From the NCBI GenBank assembly GCA_037953745.1, contig JBAKBP010007689.1, positions 33,443-97,442 of the forward strand: 64,000 nucleotides of DNA. Reading direction: 5' to 3'. A program made the translations under genes and the position numbers. The notes under the pieces were generated by a model, which worked only from the letters and a program-made list of their open reading frames with translations, ran no database searches and was not told where the DNA came from. The DNA comes from Lithodes maja (lineage: Eukaryota; Arthropoda; Malacostraca; Decapoda; Lithodidae). Positions 32,213 through 42,214 of the stretch are shown here, one piece after another. The stretch's first letter is position 1. Each line of letters opens with the position of its first letter.

Positions 32213-32853
32213 CCCGGTAAGCGCTAAATAGACCTAGGGGCTAGGGTAGTTATTTGTGTATTTCTAGCCTTGGATTCTGACAGAATTCGTTATATTTACA
32301 ATATAGACCATTATTTGTTTTCGGTATGCTTTTATTTTACATATATGATGTATATATGAACCTTCAAGAGTGCTAAAATAAGTGGGAAAAGCATTTGGGT
32401 GGTGAAAAACGAAGATATTGGCCACCCGGTCGTAATGTCAGGCGAGAGAGAGCTACAGGCAACCCTCCTCTCTCGCTGTCTGTGAGGTAACTGAGACGAG
32501 CGGGGCGGTGTGGGCTGGTGTCTGGGTGTTACATATCGATCTTTTCTGCAACCCACTTGTGCTACATTATCGCGGGAGAGAAAAATAACCGATAAATGAT
32601 GATAATAAGAGGGAAAATAGGTGATAATTGAGGAGGGGAGGGAGGGGGGAATAAGGTGGGGAAGGAGGGGAGGGGGGTGGGTGAGATTTACATGGATGAG
32701 TACTGGAGGGGAATTATCTCACCTAGAGACAAATTTTTTTTTTTTGATAGGCCCTTTTTTTTTTTTGGAAAGCTTTTTTTATGGTCTTGCTTCCGTGAGG
32801 CCTATCGCGTTCCCTATAGGAAGCCTTCCGTGAGGCCTATCGCGCTTGCCGGG
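32213..32853. mobile_element. Second TTAA MITE family, copy 1 (641 bp)
   Basis: TTAA at 32209-32212 and 32854-32857. The inverted ends are CCCGGTAAGCGC and, on the reverse, CCCGGCAAGCGC. It lies inside LINE-B ORF1, and omitting it plus one TTAA restores the frame. The interior has GAAAATAGGTGATAA, G-rich purine tracts and a T run. A diverged relative lies at about 58664-59143. No coding capacity. Confidence 0.8.
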
Positions 32854-32857
32854 TTAA

Positions 32858-33891
32858 TCGTGCTGCAGCAGACCGGAAGGGGAGTCCTTTTGTGGCCTGT
32901 AAATGTAATATGTCACGATGAAACGCAAAGTGCGGGCATGTTCTGTCATTGGCTTTGTGGGACCCGTCACAATTTGCACAACGGGGCGCGCTGACTTGAC
33001 AATTTTTGAGAGCATGTTGTTCTGAGCCGCAATTTAAGCAACGAGCATTGAGAGCCCGACACCGTGGGGTTGAATGCCCAAGCTTCCAGCAATTTGTGCA
33101 TTGTCTCGGCTTGTTAACATACCTTTGTACCTGCAGTTGGCGACCTGCAAGACGGACATGCATAGGGAGGTCATGGCGCTTAAAATAGATTTTGACAATG
33201 CGTAGTGGGGGCCGATTTCCACGCTGAGGAGCAGTATAAGTGTCAACTTTAACAACAGTAGGGTCAGTTCTTTGCAATAATTTTAAGATACGATTGGTTG
33301 AGTCTGTAAAGCTCTGATCTGCAAATTCGAAGTCGGAAGGGAGCACAACCGTGCCAGTACACTGATTCAGGTATTCATCTGGTTTACCTGTGTATCTGTC
33401 GTTGGGCGTGTCGAGGTAGGCTTGTAAGGCTTCTGATTGCTCCTGTGTTTTCACCTCAATCATGCGCTTGGCCGATCCAACAGCATGCATGGTGAAGTCA
33501 CCAATATCTTGTGCGAGAGTATCGTATAGACTGAAATCATCCATAGGTTCACCAGAGACCGTGAAAAACCGTGACCAATCAGGGGGACTGAACATAGCAT
33601 TATAAGTGTCCTTCGAAGCAGGGGTATACGTGTTACGTTTACGCCTTTGTTGGTTATGCGAAGGTACGAACGGTTGAAGCGTGTGAATGGCAGAGGAAAT
33701 ACCGGCAAGGTCTTTTCCTGTACCTGCATTAATGGCCCGTTGAGATCGTGGAGGTACAGAAGCAGGTTTAATTGAGGTAGGAGATCCTGCATCCGGAGGG
33801 AAGATGGTAACAGATGGAGTCACAGACGGGTCAGGGATGCAAGAAGCATCCGTAGGGGTGTCAGCTGAGGGCATGCGAGGTTCTTCATTAA
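32858..33891 (-). pseudogene. LINE-B ORF1, central part with zinc knuckles
   Basis: Gag-like RNA-binding region. An RRM-like stretch (VVKVDTYTAPQRGNRPPLRI; RLAGRQLQVQRYVNKPRQ) is followed by CCHC-type knuckles CTNCWKLGHSTPRC, CLNCGSEQHALKNC and CANCDGSHKANDRTC. This order is typical of ORF1 in I and Jockey elements, where it coats the retrotransposon RNA. The frame continues upstream across the piggyBac insertion to 38179-38539. The apparent Met at 33874 is internal and not the start. Confidence 0.87.
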
Positions 33892-34249
33892 CCCTCCAGC
33901 CCCGGGGGCTATAGCTCGCGACTGTACTGCTGTACCGGGGGTTTTGACGATCTTTGGCCTATGTTAACTACTCTGTAAATCAATGAATATGGCATGTAAT
34001 GTTGTGAATAAAAAAGAATAATGTTCCACAAACCTTCCTCTGTCGAATGGCGTTGAGTAGAGGTCTCTAGCCCCTCTGGTTGCATAATGGTGAGCGCGGG
34101 AAGACGAGTGCTTTTTTATGCGGGAAATTCCTCCCGCGTCCGAAAGCGTCGGCCCGGCCAGGGCTACGACGCACCTAGCCGCTCGCCGCGCCAAAGTATG
34201 TATCTCCCTTAGACAATTTTAGTGTTTGATATTGAGAATGTGATGTTTA

Positions 34250-34815
34250 TTTGATATTTTCTAGTTATTTTGAGGCCAATTATATAAAATATGTTTATTA
34301 GGGTATCACTTTCACTGATATTGGTAATTTTCACTCGATACCGTACATTTTATTAGTAATTGAGGTATGTTATTGTTGTATTAGGCACTGATTATTCGTT
34401 ATCACAGGTGTTTATTATACTTTGGCCATCAAATATTAGGTCTTGTGTCACTTTCACTTTGACAAATATGCTTTAGAGAGTGTCACTGTCACTGATAATG
34501 CTCATTTTCACTCGATACCGTACATTTTATTAGTAATTGAGGTAGGTTATTGTTGTATTAGGCACTGATTATTCGTTATCACAGGTGTTTATTATACTTT
34601 GGCCATCAAATCTTAGGTCTTGTGTCACTTTCACTTTGACAAATATGCTTTAGAGAGTGTCACTGTCACTGATAATGCTCATTTTCACTCGATACCGTAC
34701 ATTTTATTAGTAATTGAGGTAGGTTATTGTTGTATTAGGTACTGATTATTCGTTATCACAGGTGTTTATTATACTTTGGCCATCAAATCTTAGGTCTTGT
34801 GTCACTTTCACTTAG
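34250..34815. repeat. 177-bp tandem repeat in piggyBac copy 1, three units
   Basis: The landmark TCGATACCGTACATTTTATT starts at 34335, 34512 and 34689, a period of 177 bp. Each unit carries GTCACTTTCACTT-like phrases. The first unit is partly diverged. piggyBac copy 2 has two units (landmark at 41646 and 41823), so unit number changes between copies. Confidence 0.92.
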
Positions 34816-35083
34816 TTATATGATTTGTAAACGTTTTATATACAATTTATTGTGTCTTTTTTCACTGATTTATATATTTCTATAGGTTCTAATCATATGA
34901 ATGTCACTTGGTATATACATATGTGTCACTTTCACATATTATTATGGTGGAATTGTATTGGTATCAATTTTCTCATAATACTTGACTTTTTTATTATAAT
35001 ACATTGGTTTTCTTCCACTCTTTTGCCTATATATAATTATAGTGTACATATTGTCATTTTATTTGGCAATTTCAGTATGATTA

Positions 35084-37981
35084 TTAGAACTCCAGCTTGG
35101 AGTGGTAATCAGAGAAGCACTCTACAGCACAGAGTGCCACCTTGCACGCCACACACTCCGTGGTTGACTTTCTACCTGGGTGCGGCCTCACCCTGCTGTG
35201 GTAGCAGACATGGCACCGCTTCTGCTGTGTTCTTCCTGCTGCATTCTGAGGCAGGAAACCAAGCTTGTGCCTAAGCATGTATGGACCAGACTGCAAGCGG
35301 TCGAGAACGGCGGGCCCAGCATGTGCCACTGCCCTCTGTGGCGTAGCATACTTCTCCAGGAGCTCCGTCAACACCTGCTTTTGGAACCTCCGCAGGCTAT
35401 TGAACTTCAGGGGTGGGTTCTCATTCCGAAGCCTGTATATATTATAGGCATTCAGAACTGACATGTCCACCATATGCAGAAAGAACTTTTTGTACCATCT
35501 GCACGAGGTACGCAGGCAGTCAATGAAGCCTATCTGCATGTCGGACTTGTCCACCAGCCTCATGTTGATGTTGTAGTCCAGGACAGCATCGGGCTTGGTC
35601 ACCCTGGCCTGGGTGCGGCGATCCACCTTGCCAGTCTCCACCATTTCCCCCTTGTGGATGGTGGTCAGGAGGTTGACCTTCCGCTGGTCGTGCCAGTGGA
35701 TAGCCAGAATGGGCCCCGACTTCTTCTTGAAGACATCACCTTTTTTGGTCTTTGGAGGGAAAGGTGGCATGCCCTTCCTTTTCCCTCGTACTGTGCCTAC
35801 AGTCCCCGTCTTGCGCTCATGCAGGTACTGTGAGAGAGTGGGGGACGTGTAATAGTTGTCCGTGTAGAGGACGTGATTCTTATGGAAGTAGCGGTCCATC
35901 ATGGCTTGCACCACTGCTCCGCCAAAGCCAATGAGGGGGTCCACAAGCACGTCCCCTTCCTTCCCGCTGTAGACCAGGAAGTCCAGGACATAGCCAGTTT
36001 GGCAGTCGCACAGCACAAAGAATTTTATGCCAAAGCGATGTCTTTTTGAGGGGATGTACTGCCGGAAGCTGAGTTTTCCCCGGAACAGCACAAGAGACTC
36101 GTCAATGACGACCTTGCGGAAGGGCTTGAAGTAGGAGGTGAAGCGTTCTCGCATCATCTCATACAACGTCCTAATCTTCCACAGCTTGTCTGGGCGGTGG
36201 ACGTCGGTGTTGGTGACAAGATGGAGCGCTGCGAGGATATCAAGGTACCGGTCGCGAGCCATATATTTCCCGAAGGCAGGGGTGGAAATCAGATCATTGG
36301 TGATCCAATAGTCAGGCAACCTATGCTTCTTGACATGAGGCATTAGCATGGTGAGTGCCAGGAACACCATGAATTCTTTATGAGTCACTGGGGTCCACTT
36401 CCTCATATGGCCCTTGGTCACCTTGCCCAAAAAGTGGACCTGGAATTGGTGCTGCTTGTTTGTCTCTTTGACAACATAGCCTACCACCTCCTCATCAAAG
36501 AATGCCTCAAATAGTTCGTGTGGTGGAGCATTGGGGCCTGCAGGAAAATTGGGGGTAATGCCTGAACCCTCCAGTGCCTCATCAAAAGCTGGCACATCAG
36601 GGTTGTATACATCCCCATCAACTATGTCTTGCCACTGAAAAACGTAGAATGGGTCTTGTCTACGCCGACGAGGAGCTCCAACTGGTGGCCCAGCACGCCC
36701 ACGGCCAACTCGGGAGGCGCGCGCCCTAGGGCGGCGAGGGCGTCGGCCAGGGCGGCGGGCAGCAAGACGGGCAGCACGAAGCCGGGCCAAGCGGGTGGGT
36801 CGAGGGTCGTCGATGTCCATATATTCATCGTCATCGTGGTCATCTTGCCCTGACGGTGGACCTATGTAATCATGGCCAGAGTCTTCAGAGAGGTGCCCTT
36901 CATCATCAGTGGCCCCCACATAATCTGGCGGGGAACCAGTGATGCGTGGGCGGCGTGCGGGTGGGCGAGGTGGGGAAGGAGTGGCAGGTGAGGCTGTGTC
37001 CTCCCGAGGTCCCGGGCTCCTTGGCCTGCGACGAGTGACAGAAAGCAATGATTGACTTTCACTAGGCCCAGGTATTGGTGATGCGAGCTCAAAGACTTCT
37101 GCAGGAAGACATGTTGAAGGCGGGAGAGGTGGGGAGGACCGTGGGGAAAGTTGCGGGGACAGTTGCGGGGACGTATGGCTGGGGCCGGCCGGGGTGGACG
37201 CCGCCGCGGGAGCCTCGAACAAAACTCTCTTACTTTTCTTAATTTTCTTAGTATATTTTCTACCTTTCCCCTTTTCGGCAGCAGTATGTCTCCTGTCGGG
37301 GGACCTAGGAGGCAAATAGGCCGAAAGTGGGGGGTCCTCAACCCTTGGCAATGGTGGGGGTGGTGGGGAAGAATGCGGGGCATCCGGGTCATCTTGGGTG
37401 GCGTGGGTAGATAAGGGAGACAATGGCGGTCGAGAAGGGTCACCACGCTGACCCTCACTCACAACCTCATCCTCACCAAGTATTTTTGCTTGTTCCCTAG
37501 CTGCCGCGGCCGCCTTCTCAAGTATTTTTCGCTTGTACAAATGTAGCTTGAAAGGCGATTTACCTGGGGAAGGGCTTGGAGTCGTGTCACTTATGCGAAA
37601 TTTGGTGAGTGACCTTGAACTCTCCCACTCACTCACTCTCTCAAGTTCACTGTCTTTAGGTAAACCAGCTTCCTCAACAACTGGTACATTACCTTCATCA
37701 CTCTCATCACTGTCAAATTCTCTCGCAAATCCCAGGAATTGTTCTTTATCACTCTCATGGCCATAATCACTCAACTTATAATTACTCGAGTGGTCACTCA
37801 CTTCTTCATCAATCTTATGCTTGGCATCAGCTTTCTCATAAAGTCTCAAAGTCTTCTCAATACCTCCGGGAGATAACACATTTAGGCGATGGCGTCGGGG
37901 TAAGGCACGACGCACTAGCAAGGGCGTCGTAGGAAGCCCGCTGTCGGACACGGCGGAATCACTATTTGGTGTACTGTCCAT
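35084..37981 (-). CDS. piggyBac transposase, 965 aa, intact
   Basis: DDD-type cut-and-paste transposase acting at TTAA. From Met at 37981 (MDSTPNSDSAVSDSGLPTT) it has a ~540-residue N-terminal extension rich in Ser, Pro, Asp and Glu with basic patches (KGRKYTKKIKKSKRV; an Arg-rich run near residues 385-430). The catalytic domain follows: VIDESLVLFRGKLSFRQYIP (Asp about 627), HVLYTDNYYTSPTL (Asp about 708) and MRLVDKSDMQIGF (Asp about 811), with spacings of about 81 and 103 that fit the family. A C-terminal cysteine-rich domain (CHVCYHSRV; ECVACKVALCAVECFSDYH) recognises the ends in known piggyBacs. It is much longer than the ~600-aa classical enzyme. The open frame also extends upstream into LINE-B ORF1 to 38539. 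Start choice: this Met opens the sequence shared by both copies near the element's own leader. Confidence 0.92.
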   Translation of the reverse strand: MDSTPNSDSAVSDSGLPTTPLLVRRALPRRHRLNVLSPGGIEKTLRLYEKADAKHKIDEEVSDHSSNYKLSDYGHESDKEQFLGFAREFDSDESDEGNVPVVEEAGLPKDSELERVSEWESSRSLTKFRISDTTPSPSPGKSPFKLHLYKRKILEKAAAAAREQAKILGEDEVVSEGQRGDPSRPPLSPLSTHATQDDPDAPHSSPPPPPLPRVEDPPLSAYLPPRSPDRRHTAAEKGKGRKYTKKIKKSKRVLFEAPAAASTPAGPSHTSPQLSPQLSPRSSPPLPPSTCLPAEVFELASPIPGPSESQSLLSVTRRRPRSPGPREDTASPATPSPPRPPARRPRITGSPPDYVGATDDEGHLSEDSGHDYIGPPSGQDDHDDDEYMDIDDPRPTRLARLRAARLAARRPGRRPRRPRARASRVGRGRAGPPVGAPRRRRQDPFYVFQWQDIVDGDVYNPDVPAFDEALEGSGITPNFPAGPNAPPHELFEAFFDEEVVGYVVKETNKQHQFQVHFLGKVTKGHMRKWTPVTHKEFMVFLALTMLMPHVKKHRLPDYWITNDLISTPAFGKYMARDRYLDILAALHLVTNTDVHRPDKLWKIRTLYEMMRERFTSYFKPFRKVVIDESLVLFRGKLSFRQYIPSKRHRFGIKFFVLCDCQTGYVLDFLVYSGKEGDVLVDPLIGFGGAVVQAMMDRYFHKNHVLYTDNYYTSPTLSQYLHERKTGTVGTVRGKRKGMPPFPPKTKKGDVFKKKSGPILAIHWHDQRKVNLLTTIHKGEMVETGKVDRRTQARVTKPDAVLDYNINMRLVDKSDMQIGFIDCLRTSCRWYKKFFLHMVDMSVLNAYNIYRLRNENPPLKFNSLRRFQKQVLTELLEKYATPQRAVAHAGPAVLDRLQSGPYMLRHKLGFLPQNAAGRTQQKRCHVCYHSRVRPHPGRKSTTECVACKVALCAVECFSDYHSKLEF

Positions 37982-38178
37982 GATGGCGTCGGGGTAGGTA
38001 CTGTTGTTGTGGCGTCGTTTACGCCGGGTGGCGCCACCTACCGTCCCATGATACCAAAATGTACGCGCGGCTTTCGAAAAGCAAGCATGCAAGCAAGGGG
38101 CGTACAAGAGGCCATCCGGGTTGCGCGGGCCGAGTTTATTATGGGCGTACAAGAGGTCATCCGGGTTGGAGGGGTTAA

Positions 38179-38539
38179 GGTTGTCAACGGAATGAAGAGG
38201 TAGGCTAAGGCTAGAATCATAATCTGGTAATTTAGAAGTTAAAGTCGAGACTGTGGGGTTGTCATCACTATTATTGATCACAGAGGCAGTACTGTGCATA
38301 GGAATTGATGCCGGGGAGATCACCTGATGGATCTCACTACCCGACGATGGAGAATTCGTCACAGTATCCTTAGGAGGTTTGCCAAGGTCTGTGGGTGCCA
38401 TGCCTGAGTGGGGAACTCCGGCACTGTTGGCAGCAGGGGAAGGGTCCTTGAGGCAGTCCAATTTCTCACAGGGGGCAATTTTAGATTCCATAGGACGAAT
38501 ATTTCTAAATTCATCTGAGTCAGATTCCAAACCCACCAT
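38179..38539 (-). pseudogene. LINE-B ORF1, N-terminal part
   Basis: Begins MVGLESDSDEFRNIRPMESK at 38539 and runs as a Ser/Pro-rich disordered region to the piggyBac insertion (SVDNLN). It has no stop before the transposon, so the frame passes into the transposase. When each TTAA is counted once, the three ORF1 pieces sum to 2694 nt, exactly 898 codons, so ORF1 was intact when the TTAA elements landed. Confidence 0.85.
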
Positions 38540-38613
38540 GGAGCCACAATTAGAGGACGGGACGACCGCCCTAGGAATTCTTGCAGATATACACTGCGAC
38601 TAATGCACCTTAA

Positions 38614-39093
38614 CCCTCTGTTCCCGGAAGGGCTCTTGAACGCCCATAAAAAAGCATACCAGAGCTACCCGGAAGGGCTCTTTAACGCCCAGTGGTTGAA
38701 AGCCTGTGAGCTTGGTGTGCGAGGCGTCAGTCCGACGCATGTAAACAACAGCCGGCTGGACCGACGCCCCGCATCTCCGGCCACAAGAAGGAGAGCGTCA
38801 CTTGTTCGTGTGTGCCTGTATGTTGTTGTTAAGTATCGAAAAGTAGTGTAAAGTGGCTGTTGTTGCCATAAAGTTATCTCCAATGAAATCATCATCACAA
38901 CTCAACCAGTTGACTTAGAGAGCTCTACTTAATGCCATTCTACAGGTAAATAACACAGCTACGCTTGGGGATGCGTGGGAATGCGGGAAGCAGTCAGATT
39001 AACAAATATACGGTAGCCTAGCCTAGACGTTTTTCGGCCAAAACACCCGGGTTTCGAGGAATATATATATAATACATAGCCGGGGCTGGAGGG
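38614..39093 (+). mobile_element. piggyBac-type MITE, copy C (480 bp)
   Basis: TTAA at 38610-38613 and 39094-39097. The left end CCCTCTGTTCCCGGAAGGGCTC carries two CCCGGAAGGGCTCTT(G/T) subterminal repeats, like copy A. The interior palindrome is GCGTC(A/G)GTCCGACGC. It lies in the LINE-B leader. A small change breaks the MSCDDD frame present in A, B and D. Confidence 0.88.
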
Positions 39094-39097
39094 TTAA

Positions 39098-39467
39098 GGG
39101 CCGTCGATCCGTCGATCGCCGACCCAGCACAAGGGTTAGGGTGTGGCATAAAAGTTTCCCCTCGCTCGAACACGTCGGGTACCACAGTTCGACGGGTGTA
39201 GGGATTGCCGACCCACAACACCCTCCAACGAAACCAAAGAGTGAGTACGGTCGTTTACCTCATGACAGTCACGGTGCTCCCAAAGGAGGGGGCAGCGGGA
39301 AGAAGGGAAAAACGGAAAACAGAAAGGATGAGAAATGATAGGGCCCACTACAATTAGTTGGGGGCGGCAGGAAGGGTGGGCATGCGGGCATGCACTCCCC
39401 TCCTGCCGCCTCCGTCAGCCCCCGCACGTGTTCAAAAGTGAAACCAACGAAGCAGGCAGAGCGGGGG
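39098..39467 (-). promoter_or_regulatory. LINE-B 5' leader (putative internal promoter region)
   Basis: Non-coding 5' region of LINE-B, GC-rich, starting at the target-duplication boundary at 39467. In this LINE group the leader normally holds an internal Pol II promoter just downstream of the first base; no specific downstream element was recognised here. Confidence 0.5.
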
Positions 39468-39749
39468 GTTTGAATGTCATATGAGTATCATATGTTACTC
39501 CTAGGATTTTGGGTGTGTGTGTATGTGTTAGGGGTGTGTTGTTTATGGTGAGTTGAGGGATGTATTCATGTTCTCCTGTCCAACTTGTGAGCAGGGTTGC
39601 GGTGGATTTGGCTGGGGCTAGATTAAGTCTGTTTGTAGTGCACCAGCCATGTAGTGTGTTGAGATAGGGTTGAAGGAGATCTGTTGCTCTTTTTGGGTCA
39701 TGGTGTGTGCATGTGAGTGTTATGTCATCTGCATAGGAGGCTATATACA
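39468..39749 (-). pseudogene. LINE-J copy 2, 5' remainder
   Basis: Continues 25677-26558 beyond LINE-B. The minus strand encodes SYADDITLTCTHHDPKRATD and LAPAKSTATLLTSWTGEHEY and ends at the 5' truncation near 39740, where the target-site sequence GCTATATACA appears. Confidence 0.85.
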
Positions 39750-40009
39750 GTAATGTCAAACACTTCTAAGAAACTTATATTGGATGAATTATTTACTTCA
39801 TAAACCTCTGAATAGAGGAACTGAAGCGATAATATATTTTGTACAAAGGTTTGAGACATTCAGAGAAATCTAGTTTTATATTTACAAAGAGCGAATATGC
39901 TACAAATTAAACACACGAAAACTGCTTCAAAAATCATACTAATGCCTGCTAATAGTATATAACGCATAATCTTGGTATATTTCTTTTTGACCTAAAAAAA
40001 TATTGTGGT
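39750..40009. other. No gene or repeat recognised
   Basis: AT-rich spacer between LINE-J copy 2 and SINE pieces. Nothing supportable was seen. Confidence 0.4.
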
Positions 40010-40290
40010 TCGTCCCCAAAGCGACCATTCTCCATCTGGTGGTCACCCCATGAAGCTTGTCCGTGGCGCATCTAATTATGAAGGGAAAGTTGAGGGGCAA
40101 TAGAAAAATGTGACGCTTTGGCTCCCAGTCTGCCAAACTCTAGGTTGGCAGTAGGGAGGTCAATCCACAGAAAAGACGCCATCACTTGAGATCTAGAAAA
40201 TATATAAGTAAAAGGAACAGTCAGAATAAGCTATGGGTATGGCAGATATCGCTCAGCTCTCACTCTGATAGACCAGCCCATCACCACTGT
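40010..40290. repeat. Two SINE heads joined head to head
   Basis: 40015-40070 resembles the head of the second SINE subfamily (GGTGGTCACC...AAGCTT...GTGGCGC), in plus orientation. 40071-40288 is the S1 head in minus orientation (ends ATAGACCAGCCCATCACC). They meet at TCTAATTATGAAG without either (AAC)n tail. Likely a chimera formed during reverse transcription or by recombination. Confidence 0.55.
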
Positions 40291-40292
40291 GG

Positions 40293-40475
40293 TTGATGTA
40301 CATACACGTTCTGGAAAAATCCTGGAATTATTTGCCCATTAAGCCTGTGGAGACGAGCTTGAGTGATCAGGAGTGCGGCAAGCCCGCGTCCACTCAGCAA
40401 CAGGCACTGGAGCTCTCCCGCCAAATCTTGCGTGACATATTCAATGTTGCCATAGGCAAATGGGCAAGAATGTAG
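40293..40475 (+). other. Coding-like open segment, unassigned
   Basis: Encodes PVETSLSDQECGKPASTQQQ and then LELSRQILRDIFNVAIGKW, ending at a TAG inside the next MITE's terminal repeat. Composition is coding-like and GC-richer than its surroundings. A possible acceptor (CCCATTAAG) lies near 40342. No family was recognised. It could be a host exon, a processed pseudogene piece or a transposon relic. Confidence 0.25.
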
Positions 40476-40688
40476 TTACCGGGTGTACCGCCCGTCTTGT
40501 TTACACTACGCGGACGCTCACCATCATGTTCCCGTTTATTTTGACTGCCTTTGGATACAAAAATATATTACCTTAACCAAACAACCTAACCTAACCTAGT
40601 ATTATAGATTTATAAGTATTTATTTTATTATAAGTATTTATAGATGATTTATGTTGTATGTGGGTAGTGGTACACCCGGTAACTACAT
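40470..40688. mobile_element. Small MITE with perfect 20-bp inverted ends
   Basis: ATGTAGTTACCGGGTGTACC at 40470-40489 is perfectly inverted at 40669-40688. The 219-bp element is AT-rich inside and includes (ACCTA)n-like CCTAACCTAACCTA. The superfamily is unknown; no clear target duplication was identified. Confidence 0.8.
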
Positions 40689-41198
40689 CCTTCCCGGCAA
40701 ATGTAGCGGAACATTGCTATTTTTTAAGCGAATATTGCCGATGTTTATAGTACGGTAACAATACAGCTGAACCCCGTAAGCTAGCAAAGTCATTCAGGTG
40801 TCATTTGAAAGCTCTTTTCTTCTAGTTTTTTGTTGCAAACATTTAATTTCATTCAGGCACTTGTTTAAGCAATCAGGAGTGCATGAATGAGCCCTAATTT
40901 AGCAGAAAAGCTCCCGAACTGATAGGGTTAATCTTGGTTTCTCGTCTCCATTCTCTCAATCCTCAATGACCCACAGTAGACAATTTTTTCATACAAATAT
41001 TTAAAAAAAAAAAATCATCTCCCTTGAGAACTAGCAATAGGACTCTTAAAATACATGTACTGTACATTTGTAACTTATGCATAGATTCTTAAAAACACTA
41101 ACCTATTTTCCCTTATAGACTCTGATTTCCTTCATTGGGAATAAAACTAACTCTCCTCTCTTTCACAAAGAAAACTTCCTCTAGGACCCTCATTTTCT
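40689..41198. other. No gene recognised
   Basis: AT-rich single-copy-looking sequence. A run of A (about 41003) is the only repeat noted. Confidence 0.4.
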
Positions 41199-41599
41199 TT
41201 AACCCTCCAGCCCCGGGGGCTGTAGCTCGCGACTGTACTGCTGTACCGGGGGTTTTGACGATCTTTGGCCTATGTTAACTACTCTGAAAATCAATGAATA
41301 TGGCATGTAATGTTGTGAATAAAAAAGAATAATGTTCCACAAACCTTCCTCTGTCGAATGGCGTTGAGTAGAGGTCTCTAGCCCCTCTGGTTGCATAATG
41401 GTGAGCGCGGGAAGACGAGTGCTTTTTTATGCGGGAAATTCCTCCCGCGTCCGAAAGCGTCGGCCCGGCCAGGGCTACGACGCACCTAGCCGCTCGCCGC
41501 GCCAAAGTATTTATCTCCCTTAGACGATTTTAGTGTTTGATATTGAGAATGTGATGTTTATTTGATATTTTCTAGTTATTTTGAGGCCAATTATATAAA

Positions 41600-41945
41600 A
41601 TATGTTTATTAGGGTATCACTTTCACTGATATTGGTAATTTTCACTCGATACCGTACATTTTATTAGTAATTGAGGTAGGTTATTGTTGTATTAGGCACT
41701 GATTATTCGTTATCACAGGTGTTTATTATACTTTGGCCATCAAATCTTAGGTCTTGTGTCACTTTCACTTTGACAAATATGCTTTAGAGAGTGTCACTGT
41801 CACTGATAATGCTCATTTTCACTCGATACCATACATTTTATTAGTAATTGAGGTAGGTTATTGTTGTATTAGGTACTGATTATTCGTTATCACAGGTGTT
41901 TATTATACTTTGGCCATCAAATCTTAGGTCTTGTCACTTTCACTT
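41600..41945. repeat. 177-bp tandem repeat in piggyBac copy 2, two units
   Basis: Landmark TCGATACC(G/A)TACATTTTATT at 41646 and 41823. It has one unit fewer than copy 1. Confidence 0.9.
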
Positions 41946-42214
41946 AGTTATATGATTTGTAAACGTTTTATATACAATTTATTGTGTCTTTTTTCACTGA
42001 TTTATATATTTCTATAGGTTCTAATCATATGAATGTCACTTGGTATATACATATGTGTCACTTTCACATATTATTATGGTGGAATTGTATTTGTATCAAT
42101 TTTCTCATAATACTTGACTTTTGTATTATAATAAATTGGTTTTCTTCCACTTTTTGCCTATATATAATTATAGTGTACATATTGTCATTTTATTTGGCAA
42201 TTTCAGTATGATTA

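Larger units (their letters stand above)
33892..38174 (-). mobile_element. Complete piggyBac transposon, copy 1 (4283 bp)
   Basis: TTAA at 33888-33891 and 38175-38178. Near-identical terminal inverted repeats CCCTCCAGCCCCGG (left) and CCCCTCCAACCCGG (right, reverse strand, one extra C). The right subterminal region repeats CCCGGATG(A/G)CCTCTTGTACG twice, a likely transposase-binding array. It carries one transposase ORF and a 3' AT-rich region with three 177-bp tandem repeats. Inserted cleanly into LINE-B ORF1. Confidence 0.93.
26559..39467 (-). mobile_element. LINE-B, full-length I-group LINE, carrying four nested insertions
   Basis: Bounded by the 13-bp duplication GTTTGAATGTCAT (26546-26558 and 39468-39480). 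The 3' end at 26559 has an (AAC)n tail read on the minus strand. Layout 5' to 3' on the minus strand: leader (39467-38540), ORF1 in three pieces, endonuclease, RT and RNase H, then 3' UTR. It is interrupted by MITE C (38614-39093, leader), a piggyBac (33892-38174, ORF1), another TTAA MITE (32213-32853, ORF1) and MITE B (26649-27127, 3' UTR). Without these the element is about 7 kb. RNase H in ORF2 places it in the I group in the broad sense. Confidence 0.88.
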
